From contig JAFRXH010000051.1 in the NCBI GenBank assembly GCA_017437785.1, positions 1 to 43,122 on the forward strand: a stretch of DNA of 43,122 bases, read 5' to 3'. The notes under the pieces were generated by a model. That model did no database searches, was not told the DNA's origin, and saw only the letters and a program-made list of their open reading frames with translations. Position 1 is the stretch's first letter; each line of letters begins with the position of its first letter. The DNA comes from Lachnospiraceae bacterium (GTDB lineage: Bacteria > Bacillota > Clostridia > Lachnospirales > Lachnospiraceae). Shown here piece by piece: positions 25,441-33,465 of this stretch. The translations under genes and the position numbers were made by a program.

Positions 25441-26007
25441 TTAAAGCGTTCCGCCCAGGCCTATCTCCTCTGCATGCGCTTTCATACCTTCAATGCAGAT
25501 CTCCGCCACTTCAGCAACTTCCATTCCCAGCATCTCGCAGCCTTTTTTGATGGTCTCGCGGTCGCATTTGGCAGCAAACTTTTTGTCCTTAAATTTCTTC
25601 ATAAAGCTCTTTACTTCCAGATCCGTTATCCCGGCATGGCGCATTCTGGCGCAGGCCTGTATTATCCCTGTCAGTTCATCCACCGTAAACAGGCTCTTTT
25701 CCATATCCGTTTCCGGTTTCACATCATTTACTATACTGTATCCGTGAGCCATGATGGCGCGTACATCCTCTTCGGAAACGCCGGCTGATAACAGCTCATC
25801 CTGCGTATGCTGTAAATGCTCTTCCGGGAACTTCTCATAATCATAATCGTGCAGATATCCCACCGCCATCCAATGCTCCTCATCCGCGCCGAAATGCTTT
25901 GCCATGGCTCCCATAGCATAACATACATTCAGTGAATGAATGATCAGATGGTCCTGTGTGACCATATCCTTATTCAGTTCTTTTGCCCTTTCCATTGTGA
26001 GATTCAT
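25441..26007 (-). CDS. HD-domain (HDIG-type) protein
   Basis: Protein of 188 residues from ATG 26005-26007, which has GGAGG seven bases upstream; the frame stays open to 26103 but the extra part runs through a terminator and is not coding. Metal-site residues of the HD fold are visible: His24 (LIIHSLN), His53-Asp54 (YLHDYDYEKF) and His88 (IMAHGY). HDIG proteins are phosphohydrolases of nucleotides or related metal-dependent enzymes; the substrate is unknown. Monocistronic, with TATAAT at 26030-26035 as a possible -10 on the minus strand and its own terminator. Confidence 0.85.
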   Translation of the reverse strand: MNLTMERAKELNKDMVTQDHLIIHSLNVCYAMGAMAKHFGADEEHWMAVGYLHDYDYEKFPEEHLQHTQDELLSAGVSEEDVRAIMAHGYSIVNDVKPETDMEKSLFTVDELTGIIQACARMRHAGITDLEVKSFMKKFKDKKFAAKCDRETIKKGCEMLGMEVAEVAEICIEGMKAHAEEIGLGGTL

Positions 26008-26060
26008 TTTTTTGCCTCCATGATCTATAATTATATCTGTACGGGATACTTCTTCCCCGC

Positions 26061-26088
26061 AAAAAAAGCGGTCATACCGCGCTTTTTT
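26061..26088. terminator. bidirectional terminator after vapC
   Basis: AAAAAAGCG pairs with CGCTTTTTT around GTCATACCG. It lies 62 bases past the vapC stop and before the HD gene start. Its right arm belongs to a 28-base sequence repeated at 27919-27946. Confidence 0.8.
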
Positions 26089-26101
26089 CCAATAGTATTT
26101 C
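26074..26101. repeat. 28-base repeat, copy 1 (copy 2 at 27919-27946)
   Basis: The bases 26074-26101 match 27919-27946 in the same orientation at 27 of 28 positions. Copy 2 lies inside the unknown coiled-coil gene (coding GNPIGKKRG); copy 1 is noncoding and forms half of a terminator. This is too close for chance and suggests local duplication or gene conversion. Confidence 0.7.
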
Positions 26102-26149
26102 ATGATAACTGATTATAAATGCAGTTAAGCGATATGTGATGAAAGCCCA

Positions 26150-26551
26150 TCACTCTGCCCAGTTCTCAATTTTTAGATTGCTTACTCTGGAGAACTCTTT
26201 CACATTATTAGTCACAACAGTATACCCAAGGGACTGCGCATGACCGGCGATCATCATATCGAGAGGTCCTATCGGAGTTCCTTTTTTCTCCAAATCTGCT
26301 CTGATCTTTCCATAGCAATCGGCAGCATCTACATCAAAATCCAAAATCTCAATGTTTGCCAAAAGCATGGATAATGCCAACCTGTTCTTTTCTACGGCAG
26401 CACTTTTTTCTACCCCATGCACAAGTTCTGCATATGTGACCGAAGATACACACACATCTTCAGGCTCAACTTCCTGTAATTTCTGAAACACTTTCTCCGG
26501 CTTATGCTTGATCGAATAGATACAGATGTTGGTATCGAGCATATATCTCAT
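26150..26551 (-). CDS. vapC: VapC-type PIN-domain toxin ribonuclease
   Basis: Protein of 133 residues. Acidic Mg2+ site of PIN nucleases: Asp6 (MLDTN), Glu42 (YAELVHG) and Asp98 (GPLDMMIAGHA), followed by VVTNNVKEFSRV. VapC toxins cleave specific RNAs (often initiator tRNA) to arrest growth. The start overlaps the antitoxin stop by four bases, standard for this module. Confidence 0.93.
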   Translation of the reverse strand: MRYMLDTNICIYSIKHKPEKVFQKLQEVEPEDVCVSSVTYAELVHGVEKSAAVEKNRLALSMLLANIEILDFDVDAADCYGKIRADLEKKGTPIGPLDMMIAGHAQSLGYTVVTNNVKEFSRVSNLKIENWAE

Positions 26552-26778
26552 AATTCTTCACGCTCCTGTACCATATCTGTTGCTCTTCCGTCAGCCATGA
26601 AATCATCAGAGAACATATCTATCGCTCTCATAAAAGAATCCCATTTATTCTGTTTAGGAAGCAGGATCACAATATCTCCAATTTTATTCACCATCACCTC
26701 ATCTGATGTGAAACGACATTCCTTAGGAAGTCTGATTGCCTGACTTCTTCCATTTTCAAAAACCTTTGCAGTCATCAT
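26548..26778 (-). CDS. vapB: VapB-type antitoxin
   Basis: Protein of 76 residues from ATG 26776-26778, chosen for the AGGAAGGTG site upstream; a longer frame to 26934 crosses the promoter. N-terminal AbrB/MazE-like swapped-hairpin DNA-binding domain: AKVFENGRSQAIRLPKECRF; C-terminal acidic and hydrophobic tail MFSDDFMADGRATDMVQEREEL should wrap the toxin. Represses its own promoter with VapC. Confidence 0.9.
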   Translation of the reverse strand: MMTAKVFENGRSQAIRLPKECRFTSDEVMVNKIGDIVILLPKQNKWDSFMRAIDMFSDDFMADGRATDMVQEREEL

Positions 26779-26802
26779 AATGATCACCTTCCTTTCATCT
26801 AT

Positions 26803-26832
26803 AGTATATACCGCGATATAGACCATAGTCAA
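26803..26832 (-). promoter_or_regulatory. vapBC promoter with AT-rich inverted repeat
   Basis: TTGACT (26827-26832), 18 bases, TATACT (26803-26808). CTATA/TATAG inverted repeats around CCGCG (26799-26821) overlap the -10, fitting autoregulation by VapBC. Confidence 0.6.
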
Positions 26833-26873
26833 GAAAAACCTTTGCATATATTCGCTCATGCCCGTCATACACA

Positions 26874-26895
26874 AAAAGAAGCCCACACGGGCTTC
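26874..26895 (-). terminator. terminator after the coiled-coil protein gene
   Basis: GAAGCCC-ACAC-GGGCTTC (26878-26895), with Ts on the minus strand, about 36 bases past the stop at 26931. Confidence 0.85.
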
Positions 26896-26930
26896 TATAA
26901 AAATCAAATTGACTGTAAATAGTAACAATA

Positions 26931-28043
26931 TCATACCTGAATATCAAAAGACATTCCAGGCGAAGCCTCCGCTGCAGGCGCTGCCTCCGCACCGGCGGAT
27001 ACCGCAAACGATGCAGCTTCGAACGATGCCGGTGCAGCGTTTCCGGCTCCCATGCCCGGCAGCATCGCTTCCTTTGTGCTTTGATGCTTTATCATGCCTT
27101 TAAGATAATCCATATCAGCTTTGAGCATGGCTTTGCTTTCTGCCATACGGTGCTTAAGTTTAAGCTCTTTCAGCTCATCTTCCGTCATATGGGGATCGAG
27201 CATCTCCATATCTTCCAGCATTTCCATGGCCTCTTCAAGCTGCTTTAATTCCTCTTCACCGAATTCAGAGATCATCTCATTAAGATCCGCGAGCATATCT
27301 TCTGTCTGATCTCCAGCATTCTGCCGCATCTCTTTTGCTGCCTGCGTTATCTGCTCTTCCCGGCTCTCAAAGATCTCATCTTCCTTTTTGCCCAGCTTCT
27401 CTTCTTCCTCAGAGATCATGGCGTTTCTGATACTGTCTGCAGTCTCCTCCATCTTATCTCTCTGCTCGTCTGATTTAATGGTCCGATCCGCCAGCTCTTC
27501 CAGCTCAAGATGATTCTTTTTCTTTCGAGCAACCAGCTCCATTCGCTTTGCATGGGTAAGAGCCATCTGCAATTCCTCCGGATCACCTTCCTTTGCCGCG
27601 ATCTTTCGCTGCACATCCAGAACCTTTCGTTTGGCTGCCAGAAAAGCCTGTCCCGCGCTCACCGAAGTTTTGGCACGCTGTATCTTATTTGATACCTCTT
27701 TATAGTTATAATTTACCGGAGTCTGTACCTTCTCTTCTTCCTTTTCATCGGATTCAAGCGATTCTTCGATCAAGCTCTTGGGTTTAAGATCATCATTCTT
27801 TGATCCCTGCGCATTGCTGCGGTGAAGATCACGGATCATCTTACGCATCTCCAGTGATTCGTTTATGCTTTGATTCTTAAGCTCTTTTGCAGATGATGCT
27901 CTGTCCGGCCCGCTCATAATACCGCGCTTTTTTCCAATAGGATTTCCGGCCGTCTTATCCGCACGGCCGTATACACCGGAACTGCCCTGCATCCCGCCTG
28001 AGTACATTGATCCATATGAAGATATCGTGCTGATCCCTGCCAT
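26931..28043 (-). CDS. unknown coiled-coil-rich protein
   Basis: Protein of 370 residues; ATG at 28041-28043 after GGGAGG. I do not recognise a family with a known function. The N-terminal 45 residues are Gly/Ser/Tyr-rich (AGISTISSYGSMYSGGMQG) and end GNPIGKKRGIMSGPDR. Residues about 50-310 are highly charged and helical with long heptad-like runs (Lys/Glu-rich, then Met/Glu-rich EEAMEMLEDMEMLDP). The last 45 residues are Ala/Pro/Ser-rich (ASFEAASFAVSAGAEAAPAA). No signal peptide or membrane helix. This looks like a cytoplasmic scaffold or structural protein. It has its own terminator; a 28-base piece of it is repeated at 26074-26101. Confidence 0.7.
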   Translation of the reverse strand: MAGISTISSYGSMYSGGMQGSSGVYGRADKTAGNPIGKKRGIMSGPDRASSAKELKNQSINESLEMRKMIRDLHRSNAQGSKNDDLKPKSLIEESLESDEKEEEKVQTPVNYNYKEVSNKIQRAKTSVSAGQAFLAAKRKVLDVQRKIAAKEGDPEELQMALTHAKRMELVARKKKNHLELEELADRTIKSDEQRDKMEETADSIRNAMISEEEEKLGKKEDEIFESREEQITQAAKEMRQNAGDQTEDMLADLNEMISEFGEEELKQLEEAMEMLEDMEMLDPHMTEDELKELKLKHRMAESKAMLKADMDYLKGMIKHQSTKEAMLPGMGAGNAAPASFEAASFAVSAGAEAAPAAEASPGMSFDIQV

Positions 28044-28150
28044 AATGATCTACCTCCCTGTAGATGACGCCAAACTCCGTTTCAGCTATCGCAATATAGA
28101 AATACCTATCAATGTTACTATAGCACATATACGCCGTTGCCGCAATAAAA

Positions 28151-28192
28151 AAACACGGGGACGAAAACCACGGGGACGGACCTCGTAGTTTT
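28151..28192. repeat. REP-like element with GGGGACG motifs
   Basis: CACGGGGACG occurs twice in tandem and AAAACCACG (28164-28172) pairs with CGTAGTTTT (28184-28192). GGGGACG hairpins of this type are scattered intergenic repeats often linked to Y1 (REP-associated) transposases; no transposase is present here. Confidence 0.6.
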
Positions 28193-28193
28193 C

Positions 28194-28310
28194 AAACACC
28201 TCATCCGCCCCTTCGGGGCACCTTCACCTAACGGACGCAGCCCCGCTAAATTCGCTGTGCTCACTAAGCGGGAGCTAGTGCCCTCAAGGGGAAGGCTAAA
28301 AGGCCCCTTG
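28194..28310. repeat. intergenic palindromic repeat, also likely terminator of the mntP-ZIP gene
   Basis: Starts CACCTCATCCGCCCCTTCGG and ends CCCTCAAGGGGAAGG, the outline of a common dispersed repeat of gut Clostridia. Its middle carries another inverted repeat (CCCGCT with AAGCGGG, 28231-28271). The last hairpin, CAAGGGG (28285-28291) with CCCCTTG (28304-28310), lies directly after the mntP-ZIP stop and could end that transcript. Confidence 0.6.
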
Positions 28311-28312
28311 CT

Positions 28313-29686
28313 TCACCCCAGCTTTAAGAATATCATAAGCATTACGATCGCGAAGCCGGCCACAAATGCCAGAGCCCCTTTATCGTTATCCTTTCCCGCT
28401 GCGATCTGGGGGATCTCCTCTATGGTGGTATATATCAGCGCGCCGCCGGCCAGCGCCATAATGAACGGAAGAAGCGCCGGATACAATACCACGATAACTA
28501 CCGTGATCACACCCAAAAGCGGCGTAGGCACGCCGGACACCACTCCCATAAAGAAAGCCTTTCCGGCTTTGGAACCCTTTTCCCTTATGGGAAGAGCTAC
28601 ATATATCGCTTCGGGGATATTCTGAAACGCGATGGCTACAGCCAGGACCAGAGCCACGCTTTTAGATACCCACTCCGTCTGCATAAAATGCGCAGCATAT
28701 ATCGCGCCCAGCGCAATGCCCTCCGGTATATGATGTATCACCTCAGTCAGCATTACCTTTATCGCAGGATCAAGTCCGCTTTTAGGTCCTTCCGTTATCT
28801 CGGAATAAACATGAGTATGCGGCACGGCTTTATCAAGGATAAGCTGTATCACCACCCCCAGCAGGAAGCATATCGTCACCGGTATAATACCGTTTATATT
28901 CTCCTTGTTAAGTCCGTCTATCGCCGGCTCTATCATTCCCCAGACAGCTATCGACAGCATGATACCCGAGCTGCCTCCCACCAGTACCGCGCGCAGATCA
29001 TCAGCCATACGGTTCTTTTTAGCATATATCACTGCAGAACCAAGCAGCGTACCTATAAGCGGGATGAGCATGCCGAAGATCGTATCCCCGTCAGATAAAG
29101 TCTGTGACTTATCAAGATAGGTTATAAGAGAACGGAAGCCTATAAATATCAGTATCGTTCCGCCCATGATCTCGGATCCCGATTTATAACGGTCACCGAA
29201 AATGCTTCCTATCTTCACCCCGATCATTGAAATGATACAGGTGATCACTCCAATCACTATGACAGCAAATATCACATTGATAAGATGGCCTGCCTTAAGC
29301 ACCTCTACAGGAACTGCCACAAATGTAATACCCACAGCCAGCGCATCAATACTGGTAGCCACCGCCATCATAAACATAGTCTTTACATCAAAACCGGGAG
29401 CTGCCTCTTCATCGTCACCAAGCGCTTCCCTGATCATATTCCCGCCTATAAAAGAAAGGATAGCAAAGGCCAGCCACGGCGCTATCATACTGATAAGCTT
29501 TTCAAAGTTTGAACCGACCAGATAACCGATAAAAGGCATCAGCCCCTGAAAACCGCCAAACCACACTCCACACAGAAGGTATTCTTTTTTCGTTATCTTT
29601 CCTGCCGCAAGTCCTTTGCATATTGATACCGCAAAGGCATCCATCGCCAGTCCCACCGATAAAAGTATCAGTTCAAATAAGCCCAT
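28313..29686 (-). CDS. MntP manganese exporter fused to a ZIP-family metal transporter
   Basis: Protein of 457 residues from ATG 29684-29686, four bases after GGGGGAG. Residues 1-195 are a full MntP: SVGLAMDAFAVSICKGL with its conserved Asp, GFQGLMPFIGYLVG, and SIDALAVGITF in the second half. Residues about 200-457 are a ZIP (GufA-like) transporter with HHIPEGIALG (318-327) and QNIPEAIYVALP (355-366), the two metal-binding helix motifs. The frame is uninterrupted and no internal ribosome site is seen, so this is a true fusion with about 14 helices. MntP exports Mn2+; ZIP proteins usually move divalent metals into the cytoplasm. It follows the riboswitch-controlled ABC genes by 85 bases. Confidence 0.88.
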   Translation of the reverse strand: MGLFELILLSVGLAMDAFAVSICKGLAAGKITKKEYLLCGVWFGGFQGLMPFIGYLVGSNFEKLISMIAPWLAFAILSFIGGNMIREALGDDEEAAPGFDVKTMFMMAVATSIDALAVGITFVAVPVEVLKAGHLINVIFAVIVIGVITCIISMIGVKIGSIFGDRYKSGSEIMGGTILIFIGFRSLITYLDKSQTLSDGDTIFGMLIPLIGTLLGSAVIYAKKNRMADDLRAVLVGGSSGIMLSIAVWGMIEPAIDGLNKENINGIIPVTICFLLGVVIQLILDKAVPHTHVYSEITEGPKSGLDPAIKVMLTEVIHHIPEGIALGAIYAAHFMQTEWVSKSVALVLAVAIAFQNIPEAIYVALPIREKGSKAGKAFFMGVVSGVPTPLLGVITVVIVVLYPALLPFIMALAGGALIYTTIEEIPQIAAGKDNDKGALAFVAGFAIVMLMIFLKLG

Positions 29687-29715
29687 TCTACTCCCCCATG
29701 AGATACACAGCAGAA

Positions 29716-29744
29716 ATTCTATCATGGCCGTCAGATGACGTCAA
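29716..29744 (-). promoter_or_regulatory. possible own promoter of the mntP-ZIP gene
   Basis: TTGACG (29739-29744), 17 bases, TAGAAT (29716-29721). No terminator separates the permease stop (29772) from mntP, so the gene may be read both from this promoter and from the riboswitch transcript. Confidence 0.55.
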
Positions 29745-29771
29745 GCCGGAGTGCTGCAGTTTTATTTCCCT

Positions 29772-32471
29772 TTATTCCACATTCTTAAGCGCAACATCCA
29801 GAGGTATCCTGCGTATCCTGAAAAGGTCTATCAGTGAAACAAAAGCATAACCTATCAGCAGATACACTACCGACAGCACCATTGACTGTCTGCTCATATA
29901 AAATGCAAAGTATCCGTCCATCTGAAGCACAAAGGCTTTAAAGACAAGAAGCATCAGACCGTATCCCGCAAAGAAGCTAAGTATCGCAAAGATCACAATG
30001 ACTACTGCCGTCGGCAGTATATACAATGATGCGATCTCCTTATTCTCAAAGCCCAGTATCTTTACCATGGAAATTGAATGCTCATTTCTCTCGATGATGA
30101 TCTTTGCAAGCAGATATATGAGCGCCGCCGCCAAAACGATCAGTACGTATTTAAATACATTGATCACACCGCCAAGGGAATGTATCAGCTGATTGGTCAC
30201 TTCGGCTATATCATCTGCAGTGATCACCGTCGCTATATAGCTCTCATCTATATCCGTGATCTCTTCATGTGAAAAGTATCCCGTAAAATCATCTGCGTCC
30301 TTTTCAAAAACGGTATTAAAATCCGCATTCCTCATAAATACCGCAATGCCGCCGTCATAATCGATCTGCCCGGCGATCTTGAACTGATAACTTTTATTTT
30401 CATATTCCTCATGCAGATCTATCACATCACCCACGGACAGGTCAAATTTTTTTACAAATGCGCTCGAAGCATATACCGCACTTTCGTTAACATCACTTCC
30501 AAGGCTGACATATGCGCTGTTATCTTCTATTCCGTATACGGTAACGCTCTCATCACCGCCGCTGCCCATTCCGGAACGTATTAAAGATTTATTTCCCTTT
30601 GCATACATAAGATTTTTTGCGCTGAAGCGCTCCGCGCTTTCCTCGGCAGTTTCGATCAGCTCTCCGTCTTCATCCTTACTTCCCATCAGCATATACTGAT
30701 ATTCGGCAAATACCATATCTGCCGCCCTGCTGCCGTAATGCACCAGCGAATCAGGAAGTCCGAATGCAAAGCAAAGCATAAGTTCGATAAATATGACGCC
30801 AAAGATCAGCACCAGATAATTGGGCATATTCTGAAAGAGTATCCTCAAACGGAAGCGGCCAAGAAAAGACCACGCCGGCAGCCGCCTTGCCTTTGTCCTT
30901 TTATTCTTTGCAAGGTCATGGCGCAGAAATCGCAGCGGACTTATCTGCATCCTGCTTACGATAACATACAGATTAACGACCAGCATAAGGACAAAGGGTA
31001 TCACTGTCGTCTTTATAAGAGCAGTTTTACTCCAGACAATACTGCAGGGCGGCAGGCTGTAGCTCTGATAATACAGATTGAGCGCCACACTTTTGAACAA
31101 AGTGTAACCGAAAATGTTTCCTATAACAGCGCCCAGTATGGTAACGATAAACGGCATGGACATAAAATGCCTTATCAGCTCTGCTTTGGTGTATCCTGAC
31201 GCGCGCAGCGTGCCGATCACCGATGCTTCTTTCTCTATAGTATTGCTGATGGTAATGGCAAATATAAATGCAATGACGCCTATCAGGATATAACAGAGTA
31301 TGCTTGTGGTAGTGGAATCGCCCTCAATATCCGATATAGCAAAGTTTCGTGCCTGACTTAAATACCCCGGAAGATAATCCTTAAGCTCATTATCCTCTAC
31401 CAGCGTCTGTGTGATGAGCGCCTTTAAAAACGAATCGGCGTGATCCGCCTGCGCTATCTTATCTTCCGGCGCAGTAATATACTTATATGCATAATTGTAA
31501 TGAACACGCGAATCCAGCTTATCAAACGCCGAAGGTGTCAGCATCGCTACATCAAAACCAAAGGCGTCAAACATAAGATCCGTATTTTTCTCATGAAGAG
31601 TCAGATAATTCACATATGACAGAAGGCCCACTACCTTAAAGCTCTTGTTTCCGACGCTGATCTCATCTCCAAGCTTGACCCCGACATTCTGCGCATGCAT
31701 CCTGTCAATGGCTATCTCGTTATCGGCCGTCGGAGCGCCGCCTTCAAAAAAGACAGCCTTGTCGATCTGCGAATCACTTTTAAAGATCCTTACTGTCGCA
31801 TCCTGCTTTCCGTCATTATCATAGTCCTCTGCTTCGTTTCTGTAAAAGTGTTCGTAGAGCTTAACCGCTACTGGAGTAAAATCTTCAGAGTCCAGATCAT
31901 AGCGTTTGGATATCTCATCCCATTTTTCATCTACAGCTTTGATCACCTCTTCATGCGCTGTTTCATAGGCTTCATCAACCGCCTTTTTATATTCGTCCGA
32001 ATCCTTTGCCTCTGCCAGCGCATCATCAAATCCGGCCTCTATTGCCTGATCGATCTGTTCGCGGATCACAGTCTCATCGCTTATGCCGTACGCTTCACAT
32101 TGTGAACGCACAGCTTCTTCTATAGCTGCATTTACTTCTTCAGCAACTTTCTCTTCAACGGCATCTGCAACTTCTTTATCAGCTTCCTCGATTCCTTTGT
32201 TAATATAATATTCACGTACATCAGCCTTTGTGCCTGCTTCGATATCTGCGATCATATCCTCAGAAGCTTTATGCGCTGTCTCAAAACAGCCGTCCTCAAG
32301 AACAAGTTCTTTTTCCCCTGCGTTGATCTGAGCGAGCATGCTGTCATGTCCTACATACATGCCGGAGATCACGCCTATCATCAATACCATAAAGATGATT
32401 ATTACTATATATTTGTGCCAGTCTTTGATAAGCTCTCTGGGCACTCTTTTTATAAGCGGATTTCTCATCAT
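29772..32471 (-). CDS. large FtsX-like ABC permease with acidic coiled-coil exterior domain (Mn-riboswitch operon)
   Basis: Protein of 899 residues from ATG 32469-32471 after TAGGTG; a second ATG follows directly. First helix near 20-40, then an exterior region of about 340 residues. Its first half is strongly acidic and helical (roughly 65-195, Glu/Asp/Ala-rich). It is followed by a D-x-D-x-D-G-x-x-D loop (DYDNDGKQD, residues 216-224), like EF-hand/dockerin metal sites. Then come three FtsX-type helices, a fourth near 565, a second exterior domain and three last helices. The FtsX/MacB layout with two exterior domains is clear. Placed downstream of a Mn2+ riboswitch and upstream of mntP-ZIP, it is probably involved in manganese export or Mn-linked envelope stress; this is inference. 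Confidence 0.85.
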   Translation of the reverse strand: MMRNPLIKRVPRELIKDWHKYIVIIIFMVLMIGVISGMYVGHDSMLAQINAGEKELVLEDGCFETAHKASEDMIADIEAGTKADVREYYINKGIEEADKEVADAVEEKVAEEVNAAIEEAVRSQCEAYGISDETVIREQIDQAIEAGFDDALAEAKDSDEYKKAVDEAYETAHEEVIKAVDEKWDEISKRYDLDSEDFTPVAVKLYEHFYRNEAEDYDNDGKQDATVRIFKSDSQIDKAVFFEGGAPTADNEIAIDRMHAQNVGVKLGDEISVGNKSFKVVGLLSYVNYLTLHEKNTDLMFDAFGFDVAMLTPSAFDKLDSRVHYNYAYKYITAPEDKIAQADHADSFLKALITQTLVEDNELKDYLPGYLSQARNFAISDIEGDSTTTSILCYILIGVIAFIFAITISNTIEKEASVIGTLRASGYTKAELIRHFMSMPFIVTILGAVIGNIFGYTLFKSVALNLYYQSYSLPPCSIVWSKTALIKTTVIPFVLMLVVNLYVIVSRMQISPLRFLRHDLAKNKRTKARRLPAWSFLGRFRLRILFQNMPNYLVLIFGVIFIELMLCFAFGLPDSLVHYGSRAADMVFAEYQYMLMGSKDEDGELIETAEESAERFSAKNLMYAKGNKSLIRSGMGSGGDESVTVYGIEDNSAYVSLGSDVNESAVYASSAFVKKFDLSVGDVIDLHEEYENKSYQFKIAGQIDYDGGIAVFMRNADFNTVFEKDADDFTGYFSHEEITDIDESYIATVITADDIAEVTNQLIHSLGGVINVFKYVLIVLAAALIYLLAKIIIERNEHSISMVKILGFENKEIASLYILPTAVVIVIFAILSFFAGYGLMLLVFKAFVLQMDGYFAFYMSRQSMVLSVVYLLIGYAFVSLIDLFRIRRIPLDVALKNVE

Positions 32472-32476
32472 ATCAC

Positions 32477-33184
32477 CTACCATTCCAGTTCTTCAGCCGT
32501 AAGCTTCTTATCATTAAGATCATTATGACGCACCACGCCGTCCCTGAGTTTTATCACATGATCCGCCATATATTTGATCGCTTCGTTATGCGTTACCATG
32601 ATAACCGTGCTGCCGAATTTCTTATTGCAGTCTTCGATCAACGCCAGGATCTCTTTTGATGTCTTGTAATCCAGAGCCCCCGTCGGTTCATCGCACATGA
32701 GTATATCCGGATTTTTAACAACAGCGCGTCCTATTGACACTCTCTGCTGCTGGCCGCCGGATAACTGGCTGGGATATTTATACTTATGATCCTGAAGTCC
32801 GAGAGTGGTGATCACCTCTTCAACATCAAGCGGCTTATCCGAAAGATAAGCGCCCACTTCAATGTTTTCCTTTACATTCAGATTGGGGATAAGATTATAC
32901 ATCTGGAATACATATCCCAGATGTCTGCGCCTGTATGCCGTAAGCTGTTTCTCATTCATATCCTCAAGCTTATCACCTTTAATGCTTATATATCCGCTGT
33001 CAGGCGTATCTATGCCGCCGATTATATTTAACAGCGTTGACTTGCCCGATCCGGAGGGCCCCAGTAATACACAGAACTCTCCTTTATCGACTGTAAAACT
33101 CATGCCGCGCAGTACATCCTGTCTGGCTTCTCCTGTTCCGAAACTTTTTTTCAGATCCCTGATCTCCAAAAATGTCTTATTCAT
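32477..33184 (-). CDS. ABC transporter ATP-binding protein (Mn-riboswitch operon)
   Basis: Protein of 235 residues from ATG 33182-33184, three bases after GGAGGAG; the open frame upstream runs through the riboswitch terminator and is not coding. Walker [11 protein letters not shown]-loop [10 protein letters not shown], signature LSGGQQQR, Walker [13 protein letters not shown], switch His in MVTHNEAI: MacB/LolD type. Pairs with the FtsX-like permease starting five bases after its stop. Its leader holds a yybP-ykoY riboswitch and a terminator, so expression should rise with manganese. Confidence 0.92.
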   Translation of the reverse strand: MNKTFLEIRDLKKSFGTGEARQDVLRGMSFTVDKGEFCVLLGPSGSGKSTLLNIIGGIDTPDSGYISIKGDKLEDMNEKQLTAYRRRHLGYVFQMYNLIPNLNVKENIEVGAYLSDKPLDVEEVITTLGLQDHKYKYPSQLSGGQQQRVSIGRAVVKNPDILMCDEPTGALDYKTSKEILALIEDCNKKFGSTVIMVTHNEAIKYMADHVIKLRDGVVRHNDLNDKKLTAEELEW

Positions 33185-33209
33185 AGCTCCTCCTTTTGGC
33201 TGTAGATTG

Positions 33210-33242
33210 AAAAACCCGGATATGGCAAAAACCATATCCGGG
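33210..33242 (-). terminator. riboswitch-controlled intrinsic terminator
   Basis: CCCGGATATGG and CCATATCCGGG (33232-33242 and 33215-33225) form a perfect 11-base stem followed on the minus strand by five Ts (33210-33214). It lies between the aptamer and the ATPase start, only 26 bases before the ATG, so it is a regulatory attenuator rather than an operon end. Confidence 0.88.
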
Positions 33243-33254
33243 TCCCAGATCTGA

Positions 33255-33375
33255 TCATATACAGACTCCATGCATAGTTTTTGCTACACATGAGTCTCGC
33301 AATTTGAAGCAAGCCAGACTATAAGGCCGGGATTGTTGACTTACTACGCAAAGCGCTTGCTACTCCCCCATGGGG
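33255..33375 (-). promoter_or_regulatory. yybP-ykoY (Mn2+) riboswitch aptamer
   Basis: Reading the minus strand the leader shows the conserved blocks of RF00080 in order: GGGGGAGTAGC (33359-33369), GTCAACA followed by CCCGGCC and CTGG in the inner arm, and GCGAGACTC (33292-33300). AGCAAGC (33355-33361) pairs with GCTTGCT (33308-33314) to form the long arm. GACTC pairs with GAGTC (about 33264-33268) to form the second arm. The two loops GGGGAGTAGC and GCGAGAC form the Mn2+ site in this class. Mn2+ binding is expected to prevent the downstream terminator and switch the operon on. The full consensus has not been checked by covariance model. Confidence 0.87.
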
Positions 33376-33436
33376 TATTTCCGTTATGTCGATCATACTG
33401 CAGTTATCACAGTATGACGTTTCATTTGTTGCCGTC

Positions 33437-33465
33437 ATCATATCATCATATGAACATATTGTCAA
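33437..33465 (-). promoter_or_regulatory. promoter of the riboswitch operon
   Basis: TTGACA (33460-33465), 17-base spacer, TATGAT (33437-33442), giving a leader of about 245 bases before the ATPase start. The -35 lies nine bases beyond the stop of the preceding membrane-protein gene. Confidence 0.8.

Noticed and set aside
26008-26103. N-terminal extension of the HD-domain protein
   Set aside because: It would be translated through the vapBC terminator; the start at 26007 has a strong ribosome site.
26779-26934. Long N-terminal extension of the VapB antitoxin
   Set aside because: It covers the vapBC promoter and operator; the AbrB-like domain begins just after the supported start.
28257-28625. 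122-codon plus-strand frame opposite the mntP-ZIP gene
   Set aside because: Starts within an intergenic repeat and is antisense to a clear membrane protein; no ribosome site.
29687-29771. A separate Mn2+ riboswitch directly before mntP-ZIP
   Set aside because: The 85-base gap is too short and lacks the GGGGAGTAG and GCGAGAC blocks; the only aptamer is before the ABC ATPase.
33185-33271. Coding extension of the Mn-operon ATPase
   Set aside because: The frame runs through the riboswitch terminator hairpin; the start at 33184 follows a perfect ribosome site.
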